From contig SSFR01000006.1 of assembly GCA_008015505.1 (NCBI GenBank), positions 1 through 64,000 of the forward strand: a DNA stretch of 64,000 nt. The letters are read 5' to 3'. The translations under genes were made by a program, and so were the position numbers. Below the pieces are notes generated by a model, which ran no database searches, was not told the origin of the DNA, and saw only the letters and a list, made by a program, of their open reading frames with translations. How positions within the stretch are numbered: the stretch's first letter is position 1; each line of letters opens with the position of its first letter. Source of the stretch: Pedobacter sp. Its GTDB lineage: Bacteria; Bacteroidota; Bacteroidia; Sphingobacteriales; Sphingobacteriaceae. Positions 1 to 7,646 of this stretch are shown here, one piece after another.

Positions 1-2
1 CG

Positions 3-407
3 TGCTATGGTGATCAGGCGGCGTATATATTATTAGATGGTAGTAGTGTCAGTTTTACAGTGAGTCAGGGTGTTATAACGGTTATTAATAGGAAGATCGA
101 TGTGGGGCTAGGTGTATCTGTTAATCATGACGGTCTTAATGACTGCTTGGTGATTAGGAATATTGAGCGTTATCCAGACAATCGTGTAGATATTGTTGAT
201 CGTCAGGGTGTAACGGTTTATTCGACCAGGATTTATGACAATGTTGATAGGGTTTTTTGTGGTATATCGAATGTTGGTTCTTCCGCGTACCGATTACCCT
301 CAGGCCCTTATTATTACGTTGTTAGGCTAATAGACAAAACCCAAGACTCCAATAATACTCGGGAAGAAAAATTCTATAGCTCCTTCGAGTGTAAAGCCCC
401 AGAGTAA
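3..407 (+). CDS. 3' end of a large secreted protein with a type IX secretion (gliding-type) C-terminal sorting domain, partial
   Basis: The frame is open from base 3, so this is the end of a gene that begins outside the window; the GTG at 60 is only an internal in-frame codon. The last ~85 residues follow the type B T9SS sorting domain pattern: VNHDGLNDCLVIRNIERYPD, then VDIVDRQGVTVYS, then LPSGPYYYVVRL. In family members this domain (also called the gliding motility-associated C-terminal domain) directs export through the type IX system and surface attachment. The usual P-N-G-D-G-I-N-D core is degraded to V-N-H-D-G-L-N-D. The passenger part is missing, so its role is unknown. It converges on aroC with a 53-base gap. 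Confidence 0.7.
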   Translation, partial: CYGDQAAYILLDGSSVSFTVSQGVITVINRKIDVGLGVSVNHDGLNDCLVIRNIERYPDNRVDIVDRQGVTVYSTRIYDNVDRVFCGISNVGSSAYRLPSGPYYYVVRLIDKTQDSNNTREEKFYSSFECKAPE

Positions 408-460
408 AGGGTAATTAAGTAAAATAGATCACAATCATCATTCATTTAGAGTTTATGGAA

Positions 461-1564
461 CTAACGTTCATAAAGTTTATTTCTTAAATAATGATCCATA
501 ATGACAAGGGCAGCCATGGCTTCTACAATGATTACGGCACGCGGAACTACACAAGGATCGTGTCGACCTTTGCCCAAAATTTCTACTGTTTTACCCATTG
601 TATCGATAGTACTTTGCGCTTGCATGAGCGTGGCTACAGGTTTAAAAGCCACTTGAAAGGAGATATTCATTCCATTGGAGATTCCTCCTTGGATACCCCC
701 TGAAAAATTACTTTGAGTTTGGTAGATTAGTTTTCCATCGATAGAGGTACTGGCTAGGGGAATATCATTATGTGCTGATCCCCTCATGGTAGATCCAGCG
801 AAACCAGAACCGTATTCAAATCCATGCACAGCATTGATGCTAAGCATCGCCTTACCCAGATCGGCATGTAACTTGTCGAACACTGGATCGCCTAATCCTA
901 CCGGACAATGTTGAATGATACAGGCTATTTTCCCTCCAATGGTATCACCCACTTTACGTACTTCGTCAATGAGTTGAATCATTTCATGAGCGGTGTTTGT
1001 ATCTGCACAACGGACCAAATTACTTTCTCGAATTGTGAACAGTTCATCTAGGTCGTCAGTATTTAATGAAGGAGTATCAATACTTCCAACAGATGAAACA
1101 TGCGCAAAGATTTGCACACCAATCTTTTTCAAAAGCAATTTAGCCACAGCACCAGCAGCTACTCGGGCGGCAGTCTCCCTGGCTGAGGAACGTCCGCCTC
1201 CACGATAATCCCTATGTCCATATTTGGTGTAGTAAGTATAATCAGCATGAGAGGGGCGAAAGGTATCCTGAATATGTGTGTAGTCTTTGGATCGCTGATC
1301 CTCATTGGGGATGAGCATGGTTAAAGGAGTTCCAGTCGTTTTTCCCTCAAATACGCCCGATAGTATTTGTACACAATCACTCTCTTTACGCTGTGTAGTA
1401 ATTTTTGATTGTCCTGGTCGACGTTTGTCTAACTCAGCCTGAATAAAATCAAGATCAATATTTAGGTTGGAGGGGCAACCATCGATCACTACGCCAATAG
1501 CTGGGCCATGTGATTCACCAAAGGTGGTTATTCGAAATAAGGTTCCAAATGAGTTTCCTGCCAT
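461..1564 (-). CDS. aroC: Chorismate synthase
   Basis: Converts 5-enolpyruvylshikimate-3-phosphate to chorismate with reduced FMN, the last step of the shikimate pathway, in the cytosol. The 367 residues match the usual length. Family signatures are intact: GESHG at residues 16-20, RPSHADYTY at 103-111 and [14 protein letters not shown] at 117-130, which hold the FMN- and substrate-binding His and Arg residues. It is the last gene of the pheA-aroG-aroA-aroC run on the minus strand, 41 bases after aroA, so it is probably cotranscribed and controlled by the attenuator in front of pheA. Confidence 0.97.
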   Translation of the reverse strand: MAGNSFGTLFRITTFGESHGPAIGVVIDGCPSNLNIDLDFIQAELDKRRPGQSKITTQRKESDCVQILSGVFEGKTTGTPLTMLIPNEDQRSKDYTHIQDTFRPSHADYTYYTKYGHRDYRGGGRSSARETAARVAAGAVAKLLLKKIGVQIFAHVSSVGSIDTPSLNTDDLDELFTIRESNLVRCADTNTAHEMIQLIDEVRKVGDTIGGKIACIIQHCPVGLGDPVFDKLHADLGKAMLSINAVHGFEYGSGFAGSTMRGSAHNDIPLASTSIDGKLIYQTQSNFSGGIQGGISNGMNISFQVAFKPVATLMQAQSTIDTMGKTVEILGKGRHDPCVVPRAVIIVEAMAALVIMDHYLRNKLYER

Positions 1565-1605
1565 ATGTTTTACGATATCAGTATAAAAGTCTAAGGTCTA
1601 TGCCG

Positions 1606-2826
1606 CTAATTGGTTATATGCATTAGATCATCCCAAAAATGAGGATAAGATTTGATCACCACTTGAGCATCTTCAATTTCTATTTCTTTGATCATCAAGG
1701 CAAGTGGTGCAAAGGCCATGGCCATTCGGTGATCATCATAAGTATTGATGATTAGCCGGCTAGGAAAGTGAAGTGCGCTACAGTCTAATTGATATACTTG
1801 GTGATTTTCAATCAGTTTAACACCCAGTTTGGCCAGTTCGTTTTGAAGCGCTTGTATTCGATCTGTTTCTTTTATTTTCAGAGTTTCCAAACCAGTAAAA
1901 GTGGCATCATGGCCCAAGGCTGCACAACAAACAATCACTGTTTGGGCCAAATCGGGACATTCCTTAAAGTCAAATTGTTTACATACGGAGGTTTTAGATT
2001 CTTTTTTGAGAAAAACACCTCCATTTTGAAATCGAGAAGTGACTCCAAAGTGAGCCATGATTTCTACAATTTTTCGATCACCTTGTAGACTATAACTATT
2101 TAACCCAGGAAGGAAAAATTCAGCTTCATCGGCTAATGCAGCTATTGAATACCAATAGGAAGCTGCACTCCAATCTGGTTCCACATAAATTGTACAGGTA
2201 TTAAAGTCTTGATGAGAAATGCGAATGGTGGATTTGTTCCAGACATGTTTAATACCAGCTTGCTCTAGCATGGCTAAGGTCATCTCAACGTATGGCCTAG
2301 AAGTTAGTTCACCTTCAATTTTTAATTCTAGTCCCATAGGTAATTGAGGTGCAATGAGTAATAATGCCGAAATATATTGGCTACTTATGTCGCCTCGAAT
2401 AAGTACTTGGTAACTTACTTGTTTTAGTGGCCCTTTAATTTGCAATGGGGGGTAACCTTTGTTTTCTTGGTAGCTAATGTGAGCGCCTATTTGGTTTAAG
2501 GCATCTACTAAAATGCCAATAGGACGTTGCTTCATACGATTAGATCCAGTTAGAATTACCTCTGCTTGTTGTAAAGTATAGTATGCGGTCAAAAATCGCA
2601 TGGCCGTTCCTGCGGGTCCTACATCAAGTGTGATACTCTTTGAATGTAAAATTTGCTGTAAGGCGGTTGTATCAAGGGCTTCTGATAGGTTCTCAATTTT
2701 GATCTTTCCGCAGCTTAGTGCTTGCATGATAAGTGCCCGATTGCTTTGGCTTTTGGATCCAGTGAGTTTGATTGTACCAGATAAGGTGTGTCTATGAATC
2801 GATAGAACGATATTACTCGAGCTCAT
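1606..2826 (-). CDS. aroA: 3-phosphoshikimate 1-carboxyvinyltransferase (EPSP synthase)
   Basis: Transfers the enolpyruvyl group of PEP to shikimate-3-phosphate, the sixth step of the shikimate pathway. At 406 residues it is slightly short, as is common in this phylum. Visible motifs are GSKSQSNR near residues 23-30 (phosphate-binding Lys and Arg), PAGTAMRFL at 71-79 (the PEP loop, with Pro in place of the commoner Asn), KETDR in the C-terminal half and YDDHRMAMAFAPLAL near residue 360. Its start overlaps the stop of the upstream DAHP synthase gene by 4 bases (ATGA type), which indicates translational coupling inside the aromatic operon. Confidence 0.95.
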   Translation of the reverse strand: MSSSNIVLSIHRHTLSGTIKLTGSKSQSNRALIMQALSCGKIKIENLSEALDTTALQQILHSKSITLDVGPAGTAMRFLTAYYTLQQAEVILTGSNRMKQRPIGILVDALNQIGAHISYQENKGYPPLQIKGPLKQVSYQVLIRGDISSQYISALLLIAPQLPMGLELKIEGELTSRPYVEMTLAMLEQAGIKHVWNKSTIRISHQDFNTCTIYVEPDWSAASYWYSIAALADEAEFFLPGLNSYSLQGDRKIVEIMAHFGVTSRFQNGGVFLKKESKTSVCKQFDFKECPDLAQTVIVCCAALGHDATFTGLETLKIKETDRIQALQNELAKLGVKLIENHQVYQLDCSALHFPSRLIINTYDDHRMAMAFAPLALMIKEIEIEDAQVVIKSYPHFWDDLMHITN

Positions 2827-3929
2827 GGCTTTTTGGTTGTTTTAGTATTCATGATCTCTGTTTGTTTGCGGATCGATTCGCCATGTATAAGCTCTAGTAA
2901 TTTGTTTGTGAAGTGAATATCCAGTTTTAAAGCTTGAGCAAAAGCTTGGCGTTTATTCATGATTTCGTCCCAGCGATTGACCTGCAAGATGGTTACATTA
3001 TTATCGCGTTTGTATTGACCTATTTGATGCACAATTTGCATGCGTTCGGCCATTTTCTGAATAATTTGATCGTCAATTTTATCAATTTGTTGCCTTAGCT
3101 CGGTCAGCTTATCGGTAAATGTTTTATTCACAGATTCTACTGTCCGCAGTGCAAGTGAATTGATCAGGCTTACCAAATCACCTGGACTTAATTGTTGTTT
3201 GGCATCGGTCCAGGCGGATGAAGGATCAATATGTGTTTCAATCATTAAGCCTTGCATATCTAAATCAATCGCTTTCTGTGCGATATAGGGTATCAACTCT
3301 CGGTTACCACAAATATGACTTGGATCATTAATGATAGGCAATTCAGGACAAATTGTTTTTAGCTGGATAGCCATTTCCCACATCGGTTCGTTGCGGAAAG
3401 CTGTTTTTTCGAAGGAAGAAAATCCACGATGGATCGCAGCTAGCCTATTAATTCCTGCATGATTGATTCGTTCTAAAGCACCAATCCATAATGATAGATC
3501 CGGATTGACTGGATTTTTAACCATCACTGGAACATCAATGCCTCTTAAAGCATCGGCAATTTCCTGCACAGTAAATGGATTAACCGTTGAACGAGCACCT
3601 ACCCATAAAATATCTACCCCACTTGCTAAGGCTTCTTCGACATGTTTGGCATTAGCGACTTCAACAGCTGTCATTAGGCCTGTTTCTGCTTTTGCACGTT
3701 GAAGCCATTTTAAGCCAATACTTCCGATTCCTTCGAATTCTCCTGGACGGGTACGTGGTTTCCATATCCCGGCGCGTAACACCGATACTTTACCTGTTTG
3801 AGCTAGTAAATGAGCTGTTGCTAAAAGTTGTTCTTCTGTTTCGGCACTGCATGGACCCGCTATAAGTAAGGGTTCATTTATTGGCTTGATCCAAGTATGT
3901 AGGGGTTGTATGCTTAACTTGAGTTTCAT
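2823..3929 (-). CDS. Bifunctional DAHP synthase / chorismate mutase (fusion)
   Basis: Two fused enzymes of 368 residues. Residues ~15-255 are a KDO8P-synthase-like (type I beta) DAHP synthase that condenses PEP and erythrose-4-phosphate: IAGPCSAE at 23-30, KPRTRPGEFEG near 57-67 and NDPSHICG. Residues ~270-355 are an AroQ-type chorismate mutase helix bundle with LRQQIDKIDDQII and HQIGQYKRDN, which makes prephenate for the neighbouring PheA. The fusion joins entry to the pathway with the Phe/Tyr branch point. It lies 45 bases downstream of pheA and overlaps aroA by 4 bases. No aroB, aroE, tyrA or aspartate aminotransferase gene is present in this cluster. Confidence 0.93.
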   Translation of the reverse strand: MKLKLSIQPLHTWIKPINEPLLIAGPCSAETEEQLLATAHLLAQTGKVSVLRAGIWKPRTRPGEFEGIGSIGLKWLQRAKAETGLMTAVEVANAKHVEEALASGVDILWVGARSTVNPFTVQEIADALRGIDVPVMVKNPVNPDLSLWIGALERINHAGINRLAAIHRGFSSFEKTAFRNEPMWEMAIQLKTICPELPIINDPSHICGNRELIPYIAQKAIDLDMQGLMIETHIDPSSAWTDAKQQLSPGDLVSLINSLALRTVESVNKTFTDKLTELRQQIDKIDDQIIQKMAERMQIVHQIGQYKRDNNVTILQVNRWDEIMNKRQAFAQALKLDIHFTNKLLELIHGESIRKQTEIMNTKTTKKP

Positions 3930-3974
3930 TGTATATTTTCTGTAATTAATAATTGATTCTATTGTGGAGTCGGT

Positions 3975-4814
3975 TTACACCTGATCGTTTTTTTGATATT
4001 CACCCATAATGGCAAAACTCCTAGTATATCTCAATACTTTTCTAATGGCAATATCATAGTTTTCTTGTTTGTTCCATTCTACATCGACATAAAAATTATA
4101 TTCATTTCGTTTGCCTAATACGGGCATAGATTGTATTTTACTAAGATTGATATCTTGCTCAGCAAAAACATTGAGCACTTGAGCCAATGATCCAGCCTGA
4201 TTACCTACTTGAAAGCAAAGTGAGGCTTTATTGTTTTGGAATATTTCTGTGGCTTTATTAGCTAAGATTAAAAAGCGGGTATAATTCTTTTTGTTTGATT
4301 CAATTCGTCTTTCCATGATGTTCAATTCATATAGGCTAGCAGCTAGTCCACCTGCAATAGCTACGGTATCAGTTAAGTTTTCGTCGCGGATTCTTTTGGC
4401 ACAGGCAGCGGTATCATTGCTTTCAATGATTTGTAGATGAGGAAATTCATCAAAAAAATCGACACACTGACGAATCGCAATAGGATGGGACTGCACGTAT
4501 TTGATTTGTTCAAATTTGACACCAGGGAGGGCTAGCAAATGAAGTTGTATCGGAAGATACACTTCACCAATAATGGCAAAATGATATTCACGTAGTAAGG
4601 TATAATTGGGTAGTAAGCTTCCTGCAATTGAGTTCTCAATCGCCATGACTACAAAGTCAGCTTGTTTATTTTTTAAAGCTTCACAGGTTTGTTTAAATGA
4701 ATTGCATTCGATAGTTTGAATATCATTACCGAAGAACTTAAATGCGGCTTCTTCATGAAAAGAGGCCTTAATGCCTTGTATAGCAACTTTTCCTTTGACT
4801 GTCATAATTAGCAA
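3975..4814 (-). CDS. pheA: Prephenate dehydratase with C-terminal ACT domain
   Basis: Decarboxylates and dehydrates prephenate to phenylpyruvate, committing flux to phenylalanine. The 279 residues split into a dehydratase domain (AIQGIKASFHEEAAFKFF near the start, VVMAIENSIAGSLLPNY, SNDTAACAKRI and the catalytic TRF in NYTRFLIL) and an ACT domain from about residue 195. The Phe-binding segment reads GKRNEYNFYVDVEW, so allosteric inhibition by Phe is plausible. It is the first structural gene of the operon and sits directly after an intrinsic terminator and a Phe/Tyr-rich leader peptide. A second Met at residue 4 is an alternative start. Confidence 0.95.
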   Translation of the reverse strand: MLIMTVKGKVAIQGIKASFHEEAAFKFFGNDIQTIECNSFKQTCEALKNKQADFVVMAIENSIAGSLLPNYTLLREYHFAIIGEVYLPIQLHLLALPGVKFEQIKYVQSHPIAIRQCVDFFDEFPHLQIIESNDTAACAKRIRDENLTDTVAIAGGLAASLYELNIMERRIESNKKNYTRFLILANKATEIFQNNKASLCFQVGNQAGSLAQVLNVFAEQDINLSKIQSMPVLGKRNEYNFYVDVEWNKQENYDIAIRKVLRYTRSFAIMGEYQKNDQV

Positions 4815-4822
4815 TAAAATAA

Positions 4823-4854
4823 AAAAGGTCCCAGTTTTTTAGCTGGGACCTTTT
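4823..4854 (-). terminator. Attenuator terminator in the pheA operon leader
   Basis: On the minus strand a 12-base perfect stem (AAAAGGTCCCAG with CTGGGACCTTTT, 8-base loop) is followed by a T-rich run and lies only 8 bases before the pheA start. A terminator inside a 5' leader, downstream of a leader peptide rich in the pathway products, is the classic attenuator arrangement. The leader also contains CTGGG within the peptide's own 3' codons, which could pair with CCCAG of the left arm as an antiterminator, although that pairing is only 5 bp. Confidence 0.8.
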
Positions 4855-4871
4855 GTTTGTGGTTAATTCTT

Positions 4872-4949
4872 TTAAACAGACAAAACACAGTAGCCCAGTT
4901 TACTTTTAAAGTAAAAAAAACTGAACCAATATGTGTAAATAAATCTCAT
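4872..4949 (-). CDS. Phe/Tyr-rich leader peptide of the aromatic operon
   Basis: A 25-codon frame upstream of pheA starts MRFIYTYWFSFFYF and ends LSV before TAA at 4872-4874. Ten of its first fourteen residues except Met, Arg, Ile, Thr and Ser are aromatic: Phe at 3, 9, 11, 12 and 14, Tyr at 5, 7 and 13, Trp at 8; another Tyr lies at 20. The stop is 18 bases before the attenuator stem. By analogy with the pheA, pheST and trp leaders of other bacteria, ribosome stalling at Phe/Tyr codons when charged tRNA is scarce would favour antitermination. The ATG is preceded by an A-rich stretch without a Shine-Dalgarno, normal in this phylum. Confidence 0.75.
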   Translation of the reverse strand: MRFIYTYWFSFFYFKSKLGYCVLSV

Positions 4950-4968
4950 TTTATGATTTGTATATTTT

Positions 4969-4976
4969 CAAATATA
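4969..4976 (-). promoter_or_regulatory. Promoter -7 box of the aromatic operon
   Basis: The minus strand reads TATATTTG, a full match to the Bacteroidota -7 consensus TAnnTTTG. It lies 19 bases before the leader-peptide ATG, which puts the transcript start just before that peptide. No clear TTG at -33 is present (the stretch there is T-rich). Confidence 0.55.
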
Positions 4977-5093
4977 TACCTTTTAGTATAAAAAACTAAT
5001 AATTTAATAAATTTATGATAAAATTTTAAAAAATACTGAGCCATAAATTAAAATCAGCACCTAGAATCCTTGATCTTATAAGGCAAACCTTAG

Positions 5094-5594
5094 CTAGCGT
5101 TTTTGCCTAGTCATCATAATGTCTCTGTCGAAGAGGTATAAGCCACTCTTATCTTCACCTATTAATTCTAATTTATCATTTAGTACGCGTGCATTTTTTT
5201 CTTCTTCGATTTGTTCACTTACGTACCATTGTAAAAAGTTATGAGTCGCATAATCTTTTTCCTTTAAGGCTAAGCTAACCAGATCATTAATACTATTTGA
5301 TACAGCTATTTCATGTTGCAAAAATTGTTCAAACATGTTTTTTAACCCTTTGAAGGTAACAATAGGCTGTTCCAAGGTTGGAACCATAGCGAAACCTCCA
5401 CGTTCGTTAATGAAACGCATTAATTTGAGCATATGGGTTCTTTCCTCATCACTTTGTCTGAAGAAGTATTCAGTAATATTATTATAGCCTGGTTGTATGT
5501 CACTCCAGCTTGCCATGGCTAAATATGCATGTGACGAGGCTGCTTCAAGTTTAACTTGATTATTTAACGCCTCTTGCATGGATTTTGATAACAT
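5094..5594 (-). CDS. Non-haem ferritin
   Basis: Cytosolic iron-storage protein that oxidises Fe(II) and stores it as a mineral in a 24-subunit shell. The 166 residues form the four-helix ferritin fold of the FtnA type. Ferroxidase ligands are visible: Glu17 in QVKLEAASS, the E-x-x-H pair at 51-54 in EERTHMLKLM, and QIEEEK in the third and fourth helices. No haem-binding Met of bacterioferritin stands out. It lies upstream of the aromatic leader on the same strand but has its own promoter. Its nearest upstream neighbour is the Nfu Fe-S scaffold gene, separated by a MITE-like element. Confidence 0.93.
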   Translation of the reverse strand: MLSKSMQEALNNQVKLEAASSHAYLAMASWSDIQPGYNNITEYFFRQSDEERTHMLKLMRFINERGGFAMVPTLEQPIVTFKGLKNMFEQFLQHEIAVSNSINDLVSLALKEKDYATHNFLQWYVSEQIEEEKNARVLNDKLELIGEDKSGLYLFDRDIMMTRQKR

Positions 5595-5652
5595 GGTTGT
5601 GCTTATTTTAAGGTGAATTAACTATTATTTATTCGATCACTAATCTAGGTAA

Positions 5653-5660
5653 CAAAAGTA
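5653..5660 (-). promoter_or_regulatory. Promoter -7 box for ferritin
   Basis: The minus strand reads TACTTTTG (TAnnTTTG), 58 bases before the ferritin start. A TTG at the ideal -33 distance is not obvious. Confidence 0.45.
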
Positions 5661-5734
5661 GCATGTTCAATTTATTGTATCTATTTAAATTGATTCTTAA
5701 ATGGGGGGAGGAGAAGGGAAAGATATAACTTACT

Positions 5735-5897
5735 GAGTCGGTCTAAAGTTTATTTTAGGAAATAATTGTCGGTTATTTTTGAGCGAAATAAGGCGAATTT
5801 TGGAGCAATAGTGGGAGACTATTGCTCCAAAATTAAACCAAATTGCATCCAAAAAGAACCAAAAGAATGAAATAAAATAAACTTTAGATCGGGGCTC
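5735..5897. mobile_element. MITE-like element, full copy A
   Basis: A non-coding 163-base element with inverted ends. The left end carries TCTAAAGTTTATTTTA at 5742-5757 and its exact complement closes the right end at 5873-5888; the outer bases (GAG..CGG and its partner) are also inverted, with a 2-base length difference. A perfect 17-bp stem with a GGGAG loop lies in the middle at 5796-5834. Copy B at 16473-16633 shares both ends and most of the interior. The element fills most of the ferritin-nfu gap and stops 5 bases beyond the end of nfu. No clear target-site duplication is seen, and no coding capacity. Transposition must be supplied in trans, if it happens at all. Confidence 0.75.
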
Positions 5898-5902
5898 GCT
5901 AC

Positions 5903-6454
5903 CTAAAGCGCTTCAGAAACAACCTCATTTACTTCTGGAACCATGCGTTTAAGTAAATTTTCAATGCCTGATTTTAAGGTAATAGTTGAGGAAGGACAAC
6001 CACTGCACGAACCACGAAGCTCTACGGTGACAATGCCATTTTGGAAGGATCGATAGCTAATTGCACCCCCATCCTGTTCTACTGCCGGACGAACATAATC
6101 ATACAGTATTTGCTGGATTTTGATTTCTACTTCCGTTCCCTGAAAGTTTGAGGTTTCCTCTTCCTTTTCCTGAACCTTGGTTCCTGATTCTATAGCTGTT
6201 TTGATGAACTCTTTAAGAATGGGTTCAATATCCACCCAGTTTGAGTCCTCAGTTTTAGTAATTGTTACAAAATTACTAGCAAAAAATACCCCATTAACAA
6301 AATTAAAATTGAATAACTCATGTGCTAGGGGAGAATTGTGGGCACTTTCTCTTGTCGTAAAATCTATACTTCCATTAAGCAACAACTTGTTTACTAAGAA
6401 CTTCTTCGTTGCTGGATTTGGCGTACCCTCTGTGTATATGTTGATTGTTCCCAT
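5903..6454 (-). CDS. Nfu/NifU-family iron-sulfur scaffold protein
   Basis: Carrier that receives Fe-S clusters and hands them to target proteins. Residues 1-90 match the Nfu N-terminal domain (TEGTPNPATKKFLVN near the start). Residues ~108-180 are the NifU C-terminal domain with the cluster-binding C-x-x-C in GSCSGCPSSTITLKSGIENL. The 183 residues match two-domain Nfu proteins. It probably works downstream of the IscS-IscU-IscA set encoded at 38.7-40.7 kb. It lies 76 bases after the band-7 protein gene on the same strand. Confidence 0.92.
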   Translation of the reverse strand: MGTINIYTEGTPNPATKKFLVNKLLLNGSIDFTTRESAHNSPLAHELFNFNFVNGVFFASNFVTITKTEDSNWVDIEPILKEFIKTAIESGTKVQEKEEETSNFQGTEVEIKIQQILYDYVRPAVEQDGGAISYRSFQNGIVTVELRGSCSGCPSSTITLKSGIENLLKRMVPEVNEVVSEAL

Positions 6455-6530
6455 AATGTTTTACAATAATACCAATTTTTCGGCACTGTTATTTAATCTT
6501 ATTTTAATTTGCAGACCAAAGAGCAGGAGA

Positions 6531-7463
6531 TTAACCTCCTTGAATGGGATCCATTAATTTATTCATGGCCATCATTTCTTGCATGGTACGCTGCATGGCT
6601 TCACTAGATCCATCTAAAAAGATCACATTTCCTTTTCCATACTCAGCAAAGTTTTTGATCGCCTCGGTCCACATGCTAAATAAAATAACAGAGGTATCTA
6701 ACTTGGCTTGTTGCATCTCTTTAGCAGCCTGACTCATTCCTTTGGCTACTTCTTCGCGAAATAGTGCAACACCTTGTCCGCGTAATTGGGCTGCCAAACG
6801 CTCGGCTTCAGCAGCAATTTTGATAGCATTTCCCTCGGCTTCAGCTGCCTTTGTTTTGGTGATTAAAAGTGCTTGGCCTTCATTTTCAGCAGCAGCTTTT
6901 AGGTTGCTTGAGGCAACTACTTGGGCCATTGACTTAATAATTGTTTCGTCAAAAGTGATGTCGTTTAGTTGAAGGTCAAGAAGATGATATCCCCAAGTCT
7001 CCAATGTTTGATCGATTTGGTCCTTGACATCTGCAACAATTTCTTTGCGTAAAGAAAGTACTTCCGACTGTTTTTTTGTAGCAACAAAACCACGAATGCA
7101 ACCTTCGATGGTTCTTCCAAGAGCCTGCATCAGGTTTCTATCGTCAATGAACTTAAAAGCAACATTCTTGATGCTTTCTTCAGAGGTATTGACTACCGAA
7201 TAAAGTAACATGGCCTTAAAATAAACATTCGCTTGATCAATCGTGATGGCTTGAAATTCGAGTTCAATCGAACGATTTTGAATGGAAATACGCTTGAAAA
7301 TAACCTCAATAAATGGAATCTTAAAATTCAATCCTGGATGCATCATCCTTCGGTACTTTCCAAAAACAGTGACCACTGCAATGTTACCCTGAGGAACCGT
7401 TACAAAAGACAAAAAAAGCGTGAGTAAGGCTATAGAGATCAGAATGAGTGGAACGACAGGCAT
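6531..7463 (-). CDS. SPFH/band-7 (stomatin-like) membrane protein
   Basis: Residues ~3-22 form one N-terminal membrane segment. A band-7/SPFH domain follows (VPQGNIAVVTVFGKYRRMMHPGLNFKIPF), then a charged Ala/Glu-rich helical stretch at ~190-235 with KTKAAEAEGNAIKIAAEAE. The 310 residues and this layout fit the QmcA/stomatin-like group, which form large oligomeric rings in the membrane and act with proteases or organise membrane domains. The exact role here is not known. No NfeD-type or protease partner gene is adjacent. Confidence 0.88.
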   Translation of the reverse strand: MPVVPLILISIALLTLFLSFVTVPQGNIAVVTVFGKYRRMMHPGLNFKIPFIEVIFKRISIQNRSIELEFQAITIDQANVYFKAMLLYSVVNTSEESIKNVAFKFIDDRNLMQALGRTIEGCIRGFVATKKQSEVLSLRKEIVADVKDQIDQTLETWGYHLLDLQLNDITFDETIIKSMAQVVASSNLKAAAENEGQALLITKTKAAEAEGNAIKIAAEAERLAAQLRGQGVALFREEVAKGMSQAAKEMQQAKLDTSVILFSMWTEAIKNFAEYGKGNVIFLDGSSEAMQRTMQEMMAMNKLMDPIQGG

Positions 7464-7547
7464 GAGTGTTTAATTATCGGTTGACGCAAATGTACTGTAA
7501 TGTATGAGTTGGCAGGGTAAAAAGTTTTACTTTCTTTGCGTGAGGAA

Positions 7548-7615
7548 TAGTAGTGGAAAGCCCGCAGCGAAGCGAGGACTTGTAACGAATAGTCCGACCT
7601 GTCAGGGGCACGCCT
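7548..7615. repeat. GC-rich structured block, possible dispersed repeat
   Basis: In the otherwise AT-rich 183-base gap between two divergent genes there is a GC-rich block with an inverted repeat, GGACT at 7576-7580 and AGTCC at 7591-7595, followed by GACCTGTCAGGGGCACGCC. It has no coding frame of note. The style resembles short dispersed repeats of Bacteroidota chromosomes, but no second copy was seen in this window, so the call is tentative. Confidence 0.3.
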
Positions 7616-7646
7616 AAAAAGTCTATTTATATAAAAAAAACTGCTT

